From DASQLQ01 sp035629935 (GTDB lineage: Bacteria; Actinomycetota; CADDZG01; WHSQ01), in contig DASQLQ010000048.1 in assembly GCA_035629935.1 (NCBI GenBank), forward strand, positions 9,361 through 73,360: a DNA stretch of 64,000 bases, read 5' to 3'. Made by a program: the position numbers and the translations under genes. The notes beneath the pieces were generated by a model. The model was given only the letters and a program-made list of their open reading frames with translations, ran no database searches and was not told the DNA's origin. Shown here in pieces: positions 18,587-26,995 of the stretch; position 1 is the stretch's first letter; every line of letters begins with the position of its first letter.

Positions 18587-18999
18587 CTCAAGTTCTCGAG
18601 CGAGGCTCGGATGGATGCTGCTACCGACGCCATCTGTTCGGCGCCGGAGTACTTCTTGCGCGGCCAGAAGAAACCGCGCAGTCCATCCTTGAAACGACGA
18701 GGCACCACGTGGATATGGAGATGCGGAACGCTCTGGCTGACGACGTTGTTGTTCGCGACGAAGGAGCCGTGCGCGTCCATCGCGTCCGCTACCGACACGG
18801 ACAGCTTCTGCGCTACCTCGAAGAGGGGCCCGACGTCCGCGACCGGCAGGTCTGCAAGTGTTTCGTGATGCTCGCGGGGGATAAGCAAGGTATGTCCATG
18901 GAAGACGGGCCGGAGATCCAGGAAAGCCAGATGTCTCTCGTCGGAGTAGACGAGATGTGCCTCGGCCTCACCGGCGACGATGTCACAGAAGACACACAT
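18583..18999 (-). CDS. HIT-family nucleotide hydrolase/transferase
   Basis: Histidine-triad protein acting on nucleotide-linked substrates such as AMP-lysine or AppppA. The triad is HLHIHVVPR near the C terminus, and the N terminus MCVFCDIVAGEAEAHLVYSD is typical, with GHTLLIPREHHETLADLP in the middle. The start at 18999 (138 aa) is chosen because HINT proteins begin here; in-frame starts at 19020 and 19041 would run into the divergent gene. It is the first gene of a three-gene operon. Confidence 0.92.
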   Translation of the reverse strand: MCVFCDIVAGEAEAHLVYSDERHLAFLDLRPVFHGHTLLIPREHHETLADLPVADVGPLFEVAQKLSVSVADAMDAHGSFVANNNVVSQSVPHLHIHVVPRRFKDGLRGFFWPRKKYSGAEQMASVAASIRASLENLR

Positions 19000-19018
19000 G
19001 AGGTGGGACGCTAACGCC

Positions 19019-19693
19019 ATGGTGGACGTGAAACGCAACACGATCGTCGTTTACTCGGATATCGGCTGCCCGTGGGCCCATCTGTGCGTGTGGCGTCTGC
19101 ATCGAGCACGGTCGCAGGCCGAACTGGAAGGGCGGGTGGTTCTCGACCATCGTGCCTTCCCGTTGGAGATATTCAACGAGCAACCGACGCCGAAGAAGAC
19201 CCTCGACGCGGAGATCTCGGTCGCCGGGGCCCTGGATCCGGATGCCCGCTGGCAGATGTGGCAAAGACCCGAGCACGAATACCCGGTTACGACGCTCCCG
19301 GCCCTCGAAGCCGTCCAGGCCGCGAAGGAACAGAGTCTCGAGGCATCGGAGGAGCTGGATAGGGCGTTGCGTGTGGCTCTCTTCGCCGAGAGCCGCACGA
19401 TCTCGATGCGCCACGAGATCCTCGAAGTTGCCAAGGGATGCGGGCGAGTGGACGTCGCTCTGCTCGAGGAAGCCATCGATGAGGGCCGGGCCAGGTCGTC
19501 CGTGATGGAGCAGCAAGAGGAAGGCGAGACCGACGCGGTGAAGGGCAGCCCCCACGTCTTTCTGCCGGACGGCTCCGACGTGCATAATCCGGGTATCGAT
19601 ATGGAATGGCACGGCGAGCACGGCGAGGGGTTCCCTATCGTGAAGAGTGACGATCCTTCGGTCTACTCGCAGATTCTGGGTCGGGCCGTTTGA
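19019..19693 (+). CDS. DsbA/FrnE-like thioredoxin-fold protein
   Basis: Thioredoxin-fold protein (224 aa) resembling FrnE and 2-hydroxychromene-2-carboxylate isomerases. The active-site segment reads YSDIGCPWAHLCVWRLHRA: the first Cys-Pro-Trp is present but the second cysteine of CPWC is alanine, with another Cys three residues on. KGSPHVFLPDGSDVHNPGID contains the cis-Pro region. With no signal peptide it should be cytosolic. The start ATG (or a GTG one codon later) lies 20 bases from the divergent HIT gene start. Confidence 0.82.
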   Translation: MVDVKRNTIVVYSDIGCPWAHLCVWRLHRARSQAELEGRVVLDHRAFPLEIFNEQPTPKKTLDAEISVAGALDPDARWQMWQRPEHEYPVTTLPALEAVQAAKEQSLEASEELDRALRVALFAESRTISMRHEILEVAKGCGRVDVALLEEAIDEGRARSSVMEQQEEGETDAVKGSPHVFLPDGSDVHNPGIDMEWHGEHGEGFPIVKSDDPSVYSQILGRAV

Positions 19694-19711
19694 TTCACAG
19701 AGGGAGGACAT

Positions 19712-20005
19712 ATGGACGAGGCGGCGGTTAGAGAGCAGGCTGAGGCACACGGCAAGGCGACGGTGGCGGGGGATCTCGCGACCGCAGGGAAAGATCTGAC
19801 GAAGGAAGCGATGGCGGGCGCCGGCGCAGTGATGAAGGAGATGCCGAGGCCGCTCACGAGCTCCGCGATCGACAGCGTCGAAGCAGACGGTTCTGGGTTC
19901 GTCGTCCAGATCCGGTATGCGGGTGATGACTCGTCGATCGTCGTTCGCTCCCGGTGGGAGGAGCAGGACGGACGGCCGAAGATCGTCGATCTGAGCATCG
20001 CCTGA
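19712..20005 (+). CDS. Small protein of unknown function
   Basis: A 97-aa acidic protein with no family recognised. The first 45 residues are Ala/Glu/Lys rich and probably helical; the second half looks like beta strands (GFVVQIRYAGDDSSIVVRSR, then PKIVDLSIA), a pattern compatible with a small NTF2-like or alpha+beta fold. The ATG follows a strong AGAGGAGG site. The stop TGA shares its A with the ATG of the next gene, so the two are coupled. Confidence 0.75.
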   Translation: MDEAAVREQAEAHGKATVAGDLATAGKDLTKEAMAGAGAVMKEMPRPLTSSAIDSVEADGSGFVVQIRYAGDDSSIVVRSRWEEQDGRPKIVDLSIA

Positions 20006-20388
20006 TGGAAGCAGACATCAGTGGTTCGCAGCGCAAGATCATCGGCGCCGAGGTCCGGCCGAACAGGGCTTTATGGGGAGCTTCGGGGATCTCTACCCGG
20101 GATGGGGTTGCCCTTCCGTTCCGTGTATCTCGTCGATGGAACGCCCCGGCGGGTTACTACCTCGAGCAGTGGTTCCTCGTCGATCCCCAGAGCCGGGAGA
20201 TCGTCTATGAGGGTCCCAGCAAGCAACGATTGATCTGGGGCCTTCAATCATGGACCGAGGTGCTCGACGAGATCGAAGGTGGCTTCTCCCTGGCAGCGGG
20301 CAAATATCAGATCGTGTTCGCCCTGGGCGGCGTCCGCGGCGGCGAGGTCGAGGTCGAGGTGGCGGAGGCTCCGGCGGAAGCGGCCTAA
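20005..20388 (+). CDS. Small protein of unknown function, likely beta-rich
   Basis: A 127-aa protein with no family recognised. It has alternating hydrophobic strands (YYLEQWFLVDPQSREIVYEG, KYQIVFALGGVRGGEVEVEV) and a conserved-looking aromatic segment KQRLIWGLQSWTEVLDEIEG; the acidic Ala/Glu tail may be disordered. No signal peptide is seen. It starts at ATG 20005 within TGATG, sharing a base with the upstream stop. It precedes the HtrA-like protease gene by 5 bases. Confidence 0.72.
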   Translation: MEADISGSQRKIIGAEVRPNRALWGASGISTRDGVALPFRVSRRWNAPAGYYLEQWFLVDPQSREIVYEGPSKQRLIWGLQSWTEVLDEIEGGFSLAAGKYQIVFALGGVRGGEVEVEVAEAPAEAA

Positions 20389-20393
20389 CCCAC

Positions 20394-21464
20394 ATGCGAC
20401 GCCTCCTTCTGCTGGTCTCTCTTCTGCTGTGCGTAGCCGTGCTGTCTTCGTGTGGCCTCCTAGCGCTGGAGGCTCTCACCAAGACCCGAACCGCGGAGCC
20501 CGTGGAGCTCAACCAGGACCTGAGTCCGGCCCCCAGATCCGCCATCGCCGATCTCGTCGAGGAAGTGCTCCCGTCGGTCGTGAACGTGAAGGTCACGTCG
20601 GTGGCCGGTCGAGGAGAAGGGTCGGGCGTCATCATCGACCGCTCGGGTGTCGTTCTGACGAACGCGCACGTGGTCGAGGGCTCGGTATCGGTACAGGTCG
20701 CTTTCAGCGACGATCGCCCGACGGTCGAGGGCCGCGTCGTCGGGGCCATCCCAACCAGCGACCTAGCGGTGATCGACATCCCCGGGGATGATTTCAGGGC
20801 GATCAACATCGGATCCTCCGAGGGCCTTCGACTGGGCGACGATGTCGTGGCCATCGGGTATCCGCTCGGTCTGGGTGGGCCTACCGTCACGGCCGGCATC
20901 ATCTCCGGACGAGCGCGGAGCATCTCGAGCTCGACATCGGCCGGGGACGCAGTAACTCTCGACGGCCTTCTCCAGACAGATGCAGCGATCAACCCGGGGA
21001 ACTCGGGTGGGGCGCTGCTTGATCGTGCGGGTCGTTTGGTGGGGATCAACACGGCGGTTGCAGGGTCGGCAGAGAACATCGGCTTCGCGATCGCCATCGA
21101 CGATGCGCTCCCCACTATCGAGGAGATCTTGAACGAGCCGCCCGAGCGCCACGCGTGGCTTGGGGTTCAGACCAGTCCGCTCGATGCCGCCACTGCAGGT
21201 GAATTGGGTCTAGATCAGGGCATCGAGGGTGTCATCGTCGTCAACGTCTTCCCCGACACGCCGGCGGAAAAGGCGGGTATCGAGGAAGGCGACGTCATCA
21301 CGTCGATCGATGGACAACCGATCCAAACCCCGCGGGACCTAAGCGATTCGATCACGGAGAAGGACCCGGGGACGTTGGTCGACATCGAGGTGGTGAAGGA
21401 GAGCGGGGCACTGACGGTAGAGGTCGAGCTCGATCGGCGACCCGTAACGCTTCCCGTCAGGTAG
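20394..21464 (+). CDS. HtrA/DegP-like serine protease, lipoprotein, with PDZ domain
   Basis: Extracytoplasmic quality-control protease, 356 aa. ATG 20394 gives a lipoprotein signal with lipobox VLSSC, so it is membrane anchored by lipid rather than a transmembrane helix. The trypsin-like domain has the triad His in LTNAHVVEG, Asp in TSDLAVIDI and Ser in AAINPGNSGGALLD. One PDZ domain follows (GVIVVNVFPDTPAEKAGIEE, GDVITSIDGQPIQTP). An in-frame upstream extension overlaps the previous gene and is rejected. Confidence 0.95.
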   Translation: MRRLLLLVSLLLCVAVLSSCGLLALEALTKTRTAEPVELNQDLSPAPRSAIADLVEEVLPSVVNVKVTSVAGRGEGSGVIIDRSGVVLTNAHVVEGSVSVQVAFSDDRPTVEGRVVGAIPTSDLAVIDIPGDDFRAINIGSSEGLRLGDDVVAIGYPLGLGGPTVTAGIISGRARSISSSTSAGDAVTLDGLLQTDAAINPGNSGGALLDRAGRLVGINTAVAGSAENIGFAIAIDDALPTIEEILNEPPERHAWLGVQTSPLDAATAGELGLDQGIEGVIVVNVFPDTPAEKAGIEEGDVITSIDGQPIQTPRDLSDSITEKDPGTLVDIEVVKESGALTVEVELDRRPVTLPVR

Positions 21465-21499
21465 CCCGCTTCGTCCGGCCACCCCGCTACGCTGGCCGA

Positions 21500-21715
21500 G
21501 TGAAAGTCAAGCTCAGGAATCCCGACCGCGTGGTCGAGGTCACCGGTCCCACAACCGTACAGAGCCTGCTGGCCGAGCTTCAGATAGTTCCCGAGGCCGT
21601 TCTGGTGATCCGCGACGCTACCCTCCTGACGCGCGACGAAGCCCTGACCGAGTCGGACGAATTGGAAGTGAGGCCGGTCTTGTCGGGGGGGTCCGGGGGG
21701 TCGTCCAAGACATGA
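21500..21715 (+). CDS. ttuB: TtuB-like ubiquitin-fold sulfur carrier with C-terminal extension
   Basis: Beta-grasp (MoaD/ThiS/ubiquitin-like) protein of 71 aa that by homology carries thiocarboxylate sulfur for TtuA. MKVKLRNPDRVVEV, TTVQSLLAELQI and ATLLTRDEALTESDELEVRP follow the TtuB pattern. In known carriers the chain ends in Gly-Gly, which an E1-like enzyme adenylates. Here Gly63-Gly64 is followed by seven more residues (SGGSSKT), giving a second Gly66-Gly67 four residues from the end. The protein would need trimming, use of another route, or recoding. The GTG start has no strong Shine-Dalgarno. Its TGA overlaps the ttuA ATG. Confidence 0.85.
   Translation: MKVKLRNPDRVVEVTGPTTVQSLLAELQIVPEAVLVIRDATLLTRDEALTESDELEVRPVLSGGSGGSSKT
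21685..21691 (+). other. Candidate -1 slippery run at ttuB/ttuA junction
   Basis: Seven consecutive G form G GGG GGG in the ttuB frame, covering the codons of Gly63-Gly64. A -1 slip here re-pairs perfectly and continues in the ttuA frame through its ATG at 21712, giving a TtuB-TtuA fusion. A second run of six G follows at 21695-21700. Gly-Gly codons in high-GC DNA make G runs likely by chance, so function is unproven. Confidence 0.3.
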
Positions 21716-22659
21716 AGTGCAAGGTATGTAAGCAGCACGCGGTGGTCGACGTCCGACGGCACAACGCCGGGTTCTGCCGCGACCACTTCATCACCCACAT
21801 CCACAACCAGGTCGCACGGACGATCAAAGAATTCAAGATGTTCGAGCCGGACGACCGGATCCTCGTGGCGGTGTCGGGGGGTAAGGACTCACTTGCGCTG
21901 TGGGACATCCTTCTCGACCTGGGCTACGACGCGACCGGCTTCTATCTGGGTCTGGGGATCGGGGGATATTCGGACCGATCGCAAGCCGCTGCGGTGGCGT
22001 ACGCGGACGCCCGAGGGGCGAAGCTGATCGTTCGTTCTCTCGCCGAGGAACATGGCTACACGGTCCCCGAGTTGTCGAAGCTCACGAAACGGGTCCCGTG
22101 CTCCGGATGCGGGCTGAACAAGCGCTACGAATTCAACCGTGCCGCGCTGGAAGAGGGCTTCGAGGTGCTCGTCACCGGGCACAATCTCGACGACGAGGTG
22201 GCCACCTTGTTCGGGAATGTTCTGCACTGGAACACCGACATGCTGGGCCGCCAAGCTCCCGTCCTCGAAGAGCGGATCGTCGGCGGCACCACCTCACTCG
22301 TACGAAAAACGAAGCCTCTGGTGCGGATAGCGGAGCGCGAATCAGCGGCTTACGCCCTCCTGAAAGGTATCGACTACATCGTTGAAGAATGCCCACTGGT
22401 CGAGGGGAACACCCAGCATCGCTACAAGGAGGCCATCACCCTGTTGGAGGAGGCGTCGCCCGGAACCAAGCAGCAGATGTACTTCGGGTTCCTGAAACGG
22501 GCCTCGTCGAAGTTCGAAGGTGATGCCGAGAGGGCGGGTCTCGTCGCCTGCGCGGATTGCGGGGCATCCACGATGCAACCCGAAACGGGCGAGCCGCGCT
22601 GTTCCTTCTGCAGGACGAAGGCACTGGCTCTCAAACGCAAGCATCCGGAGGAAGCGTGA
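21712..22659 (+). CDS. ttuA: TtuA-type tRNA U54 2-sulfurtransferase
   Basis: Makes 2-thio-ribothymidine at tRNA position 54 using sulfur from TtuB and ATP. The PP-loop SGGKDS is at residues 55-60. C130 and C133 (PCSGCG) and C227 (EECP) match the three cysteines that hold the [4Fe-4S] cluster in studied TtuA. Zinc fingers sit at both ends: CKVC at residues 3-6 with C22/H25, and CADCG with CSFC near 277-295. Length is 315 aa. Starts in ATGA with ttuB and ends in GTGA with trmI, so the three are coupled. Confidence 0.93.
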   Translation: MKCKVCKQHAVVDVRRHNAGFCRDHFITHIHNQVARTIKEFKMFEPDDRILVAVSGGKDSLALWDILLDLGYDATGFYLGLGIGGYSDRSQAAAVAYADARGAKLIVRSLAEEHGYTVPELSKLTKRVPCSGCGLNKRYEFNRAALEEGFEVLVTGHNLDDEVATLFGNVLHWNTDMLGRQAPVLEERIVGGTTSLVRKTKPLVRIAERESAAYALLKGIDYIVEECPLVEGNTQHRYKEAITLLEEASPGTKQQMYFGFLKRASSKFEGDAERAGLVACADCGASTMQPETGEPRCSFCRTKALALKRKHPEEA

Positions 22660-23465
22660 GTAGCGGAGAGCTCCAGGCCGGGGAAAGGGTCCTGTTGATC
22701 GATTCCCGCGATCGCCGGTATCTCATCACCCTTGCGACCAATAAAGAGTTCCATTCGCATCAGGGCTCGCTGTCGCATAACGAGTTGATCGGCGCTCCGG
22801 AGGGCTCGACAGTCAGCATGTCGGGAGGGGCCCGTCTGCTCGCGTTCAGGCCCACGCTCGCCGACTACATCCTGAAGATGAAACGCGGGGCCCAGGTCGT
22901 CTATCCGAAGGACATCGGGCTGATCCTCGTCTACGCCGATATCGGCCCCGGTTCCTTCGTGGTCGAAGCAGGAGCGGGATCGGGCTCGCTCACCCTCGCT
23001 TTGTCCCGAGCCGTGGGGGAGCAAGGTCGCGTGATCTCCTACGAGGTGCGGCAGGACCACCTGGACCAAGCCGTCGAGAACGTAACGGAGTGGCACGAGG
23101 CGAGGGGTGGGAAACCGGAGAACCTCGAACTTCGTCTGGGCGACGTCTTCGAAGGCATCCCGGAAAGTGGGGTGGATCGGATAGTTCTGGACCTCCCGGA
23201 GCCCTGGCGGGCGGTCGGGACCCTGACCCGATCCCTCAACCCCGGCGGGGTCTTGTGCTGCTATCTGCCCACCATCCCCCAGGTACAGCAGATCGTGGGA
23301 GCCATGCGGGCGGCCGATTTCGTCCTGATCAATACCTTCGAAGGGCTGGTCAGGACATGGAATATCGACGGACAATCAGTTAGACCGGATCACCGGATGG
23401 TGGCACACACGGGTTTCATCGTTGTCGGGAGAAAAGCGGCAACCCTGGAAGATTCGCCCCGTTAG
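22656..23465 (+). CDS. trmI: tRNA (adenine-58-N1)-methyltransferase TrmI
   Basis: SAM-dependent Rossmann-fold enzyme forming m1A58 in the tRNA T loop; active as a tetramer in characterised homologues. GTG at 22656 follows GGAGGA and overlaps the ttuA stop. Motifs are VVEAGAGSGSLTLALSRAVG (SAM loop), IVLDLPEPWRAVG (catalytic DLPxPW) and the N-terminal cap YPKDIGLILVYADIGPGSFV. Length is 269 aa. Mycobacteria also carry this gene next to the proteasomal ATPase gene. Confidence 0.95.
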   Translation: MSSGELQAGERVLLIDSRDRRYLITLATNKEFHSHQGSLSHNELIGAPEGSTVSMSGGARLLAFRPTLADYILKMKRGAQVVYPKDIGLILVYADIGPGSFVVEAGAGSGSLTLALSRAVGEQGRVISYEVRQDHLDQAVENVTEWHEARGGKPENLELRLGDVFEGIPESGVDRIVLDLPEPWRAVGTLTRSLNPGGVLCCYLPTIPQVQQIVGAMRAADFVLINTFEGLVRTWNIDGQSVRPDHRMVAHTGFIVVGRKAATLEDSPR

Positions 23466-23507
23466 AGAACCCAGGGAGTAGCATTTTCCACAAGGTGGGA
23501 GATTCAA

Positions 23508-25265
23508 ATGAGTGACTCGGATCTCGAGCGACAGATAGCTCGTTACGACCGTGAGGTCCAGGAGCTGAGGGGGCAGGCGAAGCTCCTCGAAGACGAGCTC
23601 GCCCTCACGCGTCGCAAACTCGAGCAGGCTCCGCGGCAGATCCACCTACTCGAGAAGCGGTTGGCCGAAACAAGCGCCGAGCTCACGAAGGCGCGCGATA
23701 ACAACGAGACTCTCGACCGGACCCTCCGCGAAGCGCGCGATCAACTCGTTGCGCTGAAGGAAGAGGTCGACAAGCTCACCCAACCTCCGTCTAGCTACGG
23801 CGTGTTCCTGGAGGGCTACGCGGAGCAGGGCGCCGCCGACGTGTTCACGAACGGCCGCAAACTGAGGGTCAACGTCTCGCCGGAAGTCGACCTCAACGAG
23901 ATCAAACGCGGGCAGGAAGTCATGCTCAACGAGGCGATGAACGTCATCGGCGTCTTCTCTTACGAGATCCAGGGAGAGGTCGTCACCGTGAAGGAGACAC
24001 TGCCGGGCAACCGCCTGCTGGTGCTGGGGCGCACCGACGAAGAGCGGGTCGTCGAGATCGCCGGTGCCCTGGCCGACGAGAAGCTCAGGGCCGGCGACAG
24101 CCTGCTGCTGGAGACGAAGTCTGGGCACGTGCTCGAAAAGCTGCCCAAGCCGGAGGTCGAGGAGCTGATCCTCGAAGAGGTCCCGGATATCGCCTACGAG
24201 GACATCGGGGGTCTGGAAGACCAGATCGAAGAGATCAAAGATGCGGTCGAGTTGCCGTACCTCCACGGCGACTTGTTCCGCGAGCACGAGTTGTCTCCCC
24301 CGAAAGGCATCCTGCTGTACGGGCCTCCGGGCTGCGGGAAGACACTCGTCGCCAAGGCCGTCGCCAACTCTCTGGCCAAGAAGGTGGCTGAGCGCTACGA
24401 ACGGGACGACCGGCGCTCGTACTTCCTCAACATCAAAGGGCCAGAGCTGCTCAACAAGTACGTGGGCGAGACGGAGCGACAGATCAGGTTGATATTCCAG
24501 CGCGCCAAGGAGAAGTCCGAAGAAGGCGTGCCGGTCATCGTGTTCTTCGACGAGATGGACTCGCTTTTCAGGACCCGCGGCTCCGGTATCTCGAGTGATA
24601 TCGAATCGACGATCGTCCCGCAGCTACTCGCCGAGATCGACGGCGTCGAAAGCCTGAAGAACGTGATCGTCGTCGGGGCGTCGAACAGAGAGGACCTCAT
24701 TGACCCCGCGATCCTTCGACCGGGCCGGTTGGACGTGAAGATAAAGATCGAACGACCGAATCAAGAGTCGGCTGCCGACATCTTCTCGAAGTACCTGACG
24801 ACGAACATCCCGATAGCGAAGTCCGAGGTGGACAAGCACGGGTCGCCGGAGAAGGCCGTGCGAGCGATGATCGAGGTTGCTGCCGAGCACATGTACTCGG
24901 ACGATGATGCGAATCGGTTCCTCGAAGTCACGTATGCCAATGGGGACAAGGAAGAGCTCTACTTCAAGGACTTCTCGTCCGGCGCCATGATCGAGAACAT
25001 CGTCCGTCGTGCGAAGAAGACCGCGATAAAACGCGCTATCGCCGGCGAGGAGAAGGGGATCAACGAGGGCGACCTCCTTGATGCCATCCATCAGGAGTAC
25101 AAAGAGAACGAGGATCTTCCGAACACGACGAATCCGGACGACTGGGCCAAGATCTCGGGCAAGAAGGGCGAACGGATCGTCTACATCCGTACGCTGGTGG
25201 GAGAGCGCGACGAAGAGGCCGTCAATCGCCAGGTCGAGAGAGTTCAGACCGGGCAATACCTGTAG
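23508..25265 (+). CDS. arc: Proteasome-associated AAA+ ATPase ARC/Mpa
   Basis: Hexameric unfoldase that recognises pupylated proteins and feeds them into the 20S core. The N-terminal coiled coil (about residues 4-90) is the Pup-binding part; an OB-fold region follows (about 95-215), then one AAA domain with Walker A GPPGCGKT (272-279) and Walker [10 protein letters not shown] (343-351). The C terminus ends GQYL, the penultimate-tyrosine motif that docks on the 20S alpha ring. Length is 585 aa. It lies 42 bases after trmI and 27 before dop. Confidence 0.97.
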   Translation: MSDSDLERQIARYDREVQELRGQAKLLEDELALTRRKLEQAPRQIHLLEKRLAETSAELTKARDNNETLDRTLREARDQLVALKEEVDKLTQPPSSYGVFLEGYAEQGAADVFTNGRKLRVNVSPEVDLNEIKRGQEVMLNEAMNVIGVFSYEIQGEVVTVKETLPGNRLLVLGRTDEERVVEIAGALADEKLRAGDSLLLETKSGHVLEKLPKPEVEELILEEVPDIAYEDIGGLEDQIEEIKDAVELPYLHGDLFREHELSPPKGILLYGPPGCGKTLVAKAVANSLAKKVAERYERDDRRSYFLNIKGPELLNKYVGETERQIRLIFQRAKEKSEEGVPVIVFFDEMDSLFRTRGSGISSDIESTIVPQLLAEIDGVESLKNVIVVGASNREDLIDPAILRPGRLDVKIKIERPNQESAADIFSKYLTTNIPIAKSEVDKHGSPEKAVRAMIEVAAEHMYSDDDANRFLEVTYANGDKEELYFKDFSSGAMIENIVRRAKKTAIKRAIAGEEKGINEGDLLDAIHQEYKENEDLPNTTNPDDWAKISGKKGERIVYIRTLVGERDEEAVNRQVERVQTGQYL

Positions 25266-25292
25266 ACCAGCCGGGCGTCGTAACCTTTATCT

Positions 25293-26774
25293 GTGGCGAT
25301 TCCCAAGATCTGCGGCATCGAGACCGAGTACGGGATAGCGGTCCGAGAGGCCGCAGACTTCAATCCGATCCTGACCTCTTCGCTATTGATCAATGCGTAT
25401 GCGAAGCCGGCGTTCAAACGCGTGAAGTGGGACTACGAAGAGGAGAATCCCCTGCGCGACGCCCGCGGTTTCGAGCGCCCAGCGGCCGAACCTTCGGCGG
25501 AGGATGACTCGGGTCTCGTCAACGTCATCCTGCCGAACGGCTCCCGGTATTACGTCGACCATGCTCATCCCGAGTACTCGAGCCCGGAGTGCCTCGATGC
25601 GCGATCGGTAGTGATCTGGGATAAAGCAGGGGAGCGGATCCTCGAGGCTTCCATCCACGCGGCCCAAGCGATCGTTGCCGAGGGTGAGCGCGTGTTCATC
25701 TACAAGAACAACTCAGACGGTAAGGGCAACTCGTACGGTTGTCACGAGAACTACCTCGTGTCGCGGCAGGTTCCGTTCCCACAACTAGTCAAGCACCTGA
25801 CGCCATTCTTCGTGTCCCGTCAGGTGTTCACCGGCTCGGGGAAGGTGGGCGCGGAGAACGGGGCCGAGACCGTCGACTACCAGATCAGCCAACGCGCGGA
25901 CTTCTTCGAGGTCGAGGTCGGGTTGGAGACGACGTTCAAACGTCCGATCATCAATACGCGCGACGAACCACACGCGGATCCGGAGAGATACCGCCGGCTT
26001 CACGTGATAGTCGGAGACGCGAACATGGCCGAGCTGTCCACCTACCTGAAGGTGGGGACGACTTCGCTTCTGCTCAAGATGATCGAAGATGACTTCATCA
26101 ATGACGACTTCTCCCTAGCGGAGCCCGTGCGGTCGATGCGCACCGTGTCGCACGACCCCACGTGCCGGGCGGTTGTGGAGCTGGCCGAGGGACGATCGAT
26201 CACGGCCATAGATCTGCAGTGGGAGTACCTGAGACTCGCCAAGAAGTACGCACAGGACAACGACTCGAGCAGCGTCGACGAGGACGTGCTCCTTCAGTGG
26301 GAGTCCGTTCTCGAAGGGCTCGAGGCCGACCCGATGTCGCTGGCTACGAAGCTCGACTGGGTGGCGAAGTTGCACCTCCTGGAGGCGTACCGCGACCGGG
26401 ACGACCTCCCCTGGGATCACTCGAAGTTGAAGATGATCGATCTGCAGTATCACGACGTGCGTCGTGACAAGGGGCTCTATTACAAGCTCGTTTCGTCGGG
26501 AAAGATCGACCGACTCGTCCGTGACGAAGAGATCGATTACGCAGTCGACCATCCTCCCGAGGACACCCGGGCCTACTTCCGCGGCGAGTGCCTCCGCCGG
26601 TTCTCACCGAAGATCGTCGCTGCCTCCTGGGATGCATTGATCTTCGACACCGGCGACGAGCCGTTACGAAAGGTGCCGACGATGGAACCCACTCGGGGGA
26701 CCAAGGCTCACGTGCAGGATCTCCTCGATCGCAGCCCCGACGCGTCGACGTTGCTGCAGAATTTAAGCGCCTGA
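25293..26774 (+). CDS. dop: Pup deamidase/depupylase Dop
   Basis: Glutamine-synthetase-fold enzyme that converts the C-terminal Gln of Pup to Glu and removes Pup from substrates. N-terminal KICGIETEYGIAV is typical, and RYYVDHAHPEYSSPECLD includes the catalytic aspartate. KNNSDGKGNSYGCHENYLVS and [20 protein letters not shown] are shared with PafA, while the longer insert after the first strand distinguishes Dop. It starts at GTG and is 493 aa. Confidence 0.96.
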   Translation: MAIPKICGIETEYGIAVREAADFNPILTSSLLINAYAKPAFKRVKWDYEEENPLRDARGFERPAAEPSAEDDSGLVNVILPNGSRYYVDHAHPEYSSPECLDARSVVIWDKAGERILEASIHAAQAIVAEGERVFIYKNNSDGKGNSYGCHENYLVSRQVPFPQLVKHLTPFFVSRQVFTGSGKVGAENGAETVDYQISQRADFFEVEVGLETTFKRPIINTRDEPHADPERYRRLHVIVGDANMAELSTYLKVGTTSLLLKMIEDDFINDDFSLAEPVRSMRTVSHDPTCRAVVELAEGRSITAIDLQWEYLRLAKKYAQDNDSSSVDEDVLLQWESVLEGLEADPMSLATKLDWVAKLHLLEAYRDRDDLPWDHSKLKMIDLQYHDVRRDKGLYYKLVSSGKIDRLVRDEEIDYAVDHPPEDTRAYFRGECLRRFSPKIVAASWDALIFDTGDEPLRKVPTMEPTRGTKAHVQDLLDRSPDASTLLQNLSA

Positions 26775-26804
26775 TTCGCCCGGTACGGGAGTACAATCAC
26801 CTCT

Positions 26805-26987
26805 ATGGCTGATCAAACGCGCAAAGGCAAGCCCAAGAAAGACGAAGAGGAAGTTAAGGCCGAAGAGACCACGAAGGCCGAATCCTCGACATCGGATATC
26901 GATGAGCTGCTCGACGAGATCGACGAGGTACTCGAGACCAACAGCGAGGAATTCGTTCGGTCGTACGTCCAAAAGGGCGGCCAGTAA
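26805..26987 (+). CDS. pup: Prokaryotic ubiquitin-like protein Pup
   Basis: Disordered protein tag, 60 aa, ligated to lysines of target proteins by PafA. The C-terminal half (DIDELLDEIDEVLETNSEEF, then VRSYVQKGGQ) is the conserved ARC-binding helix and tail. It ends in Gly-Gly-Gln, so it must be deamidated by Dop before ligation. The N-terminal half is Lys/Glu rich. It lies 30 bases after dop; its stop is 8 bases from the end of the convergent membrane-protein gene. Confidence 0.97.
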   Translation: MADQTRKGKPKKDEEEVKAEETTKAESSTSDIDELLDEIDEVLETNSEEFVRSYVQKGGQ

Positions 26988-26995
26988 AACTCCGG

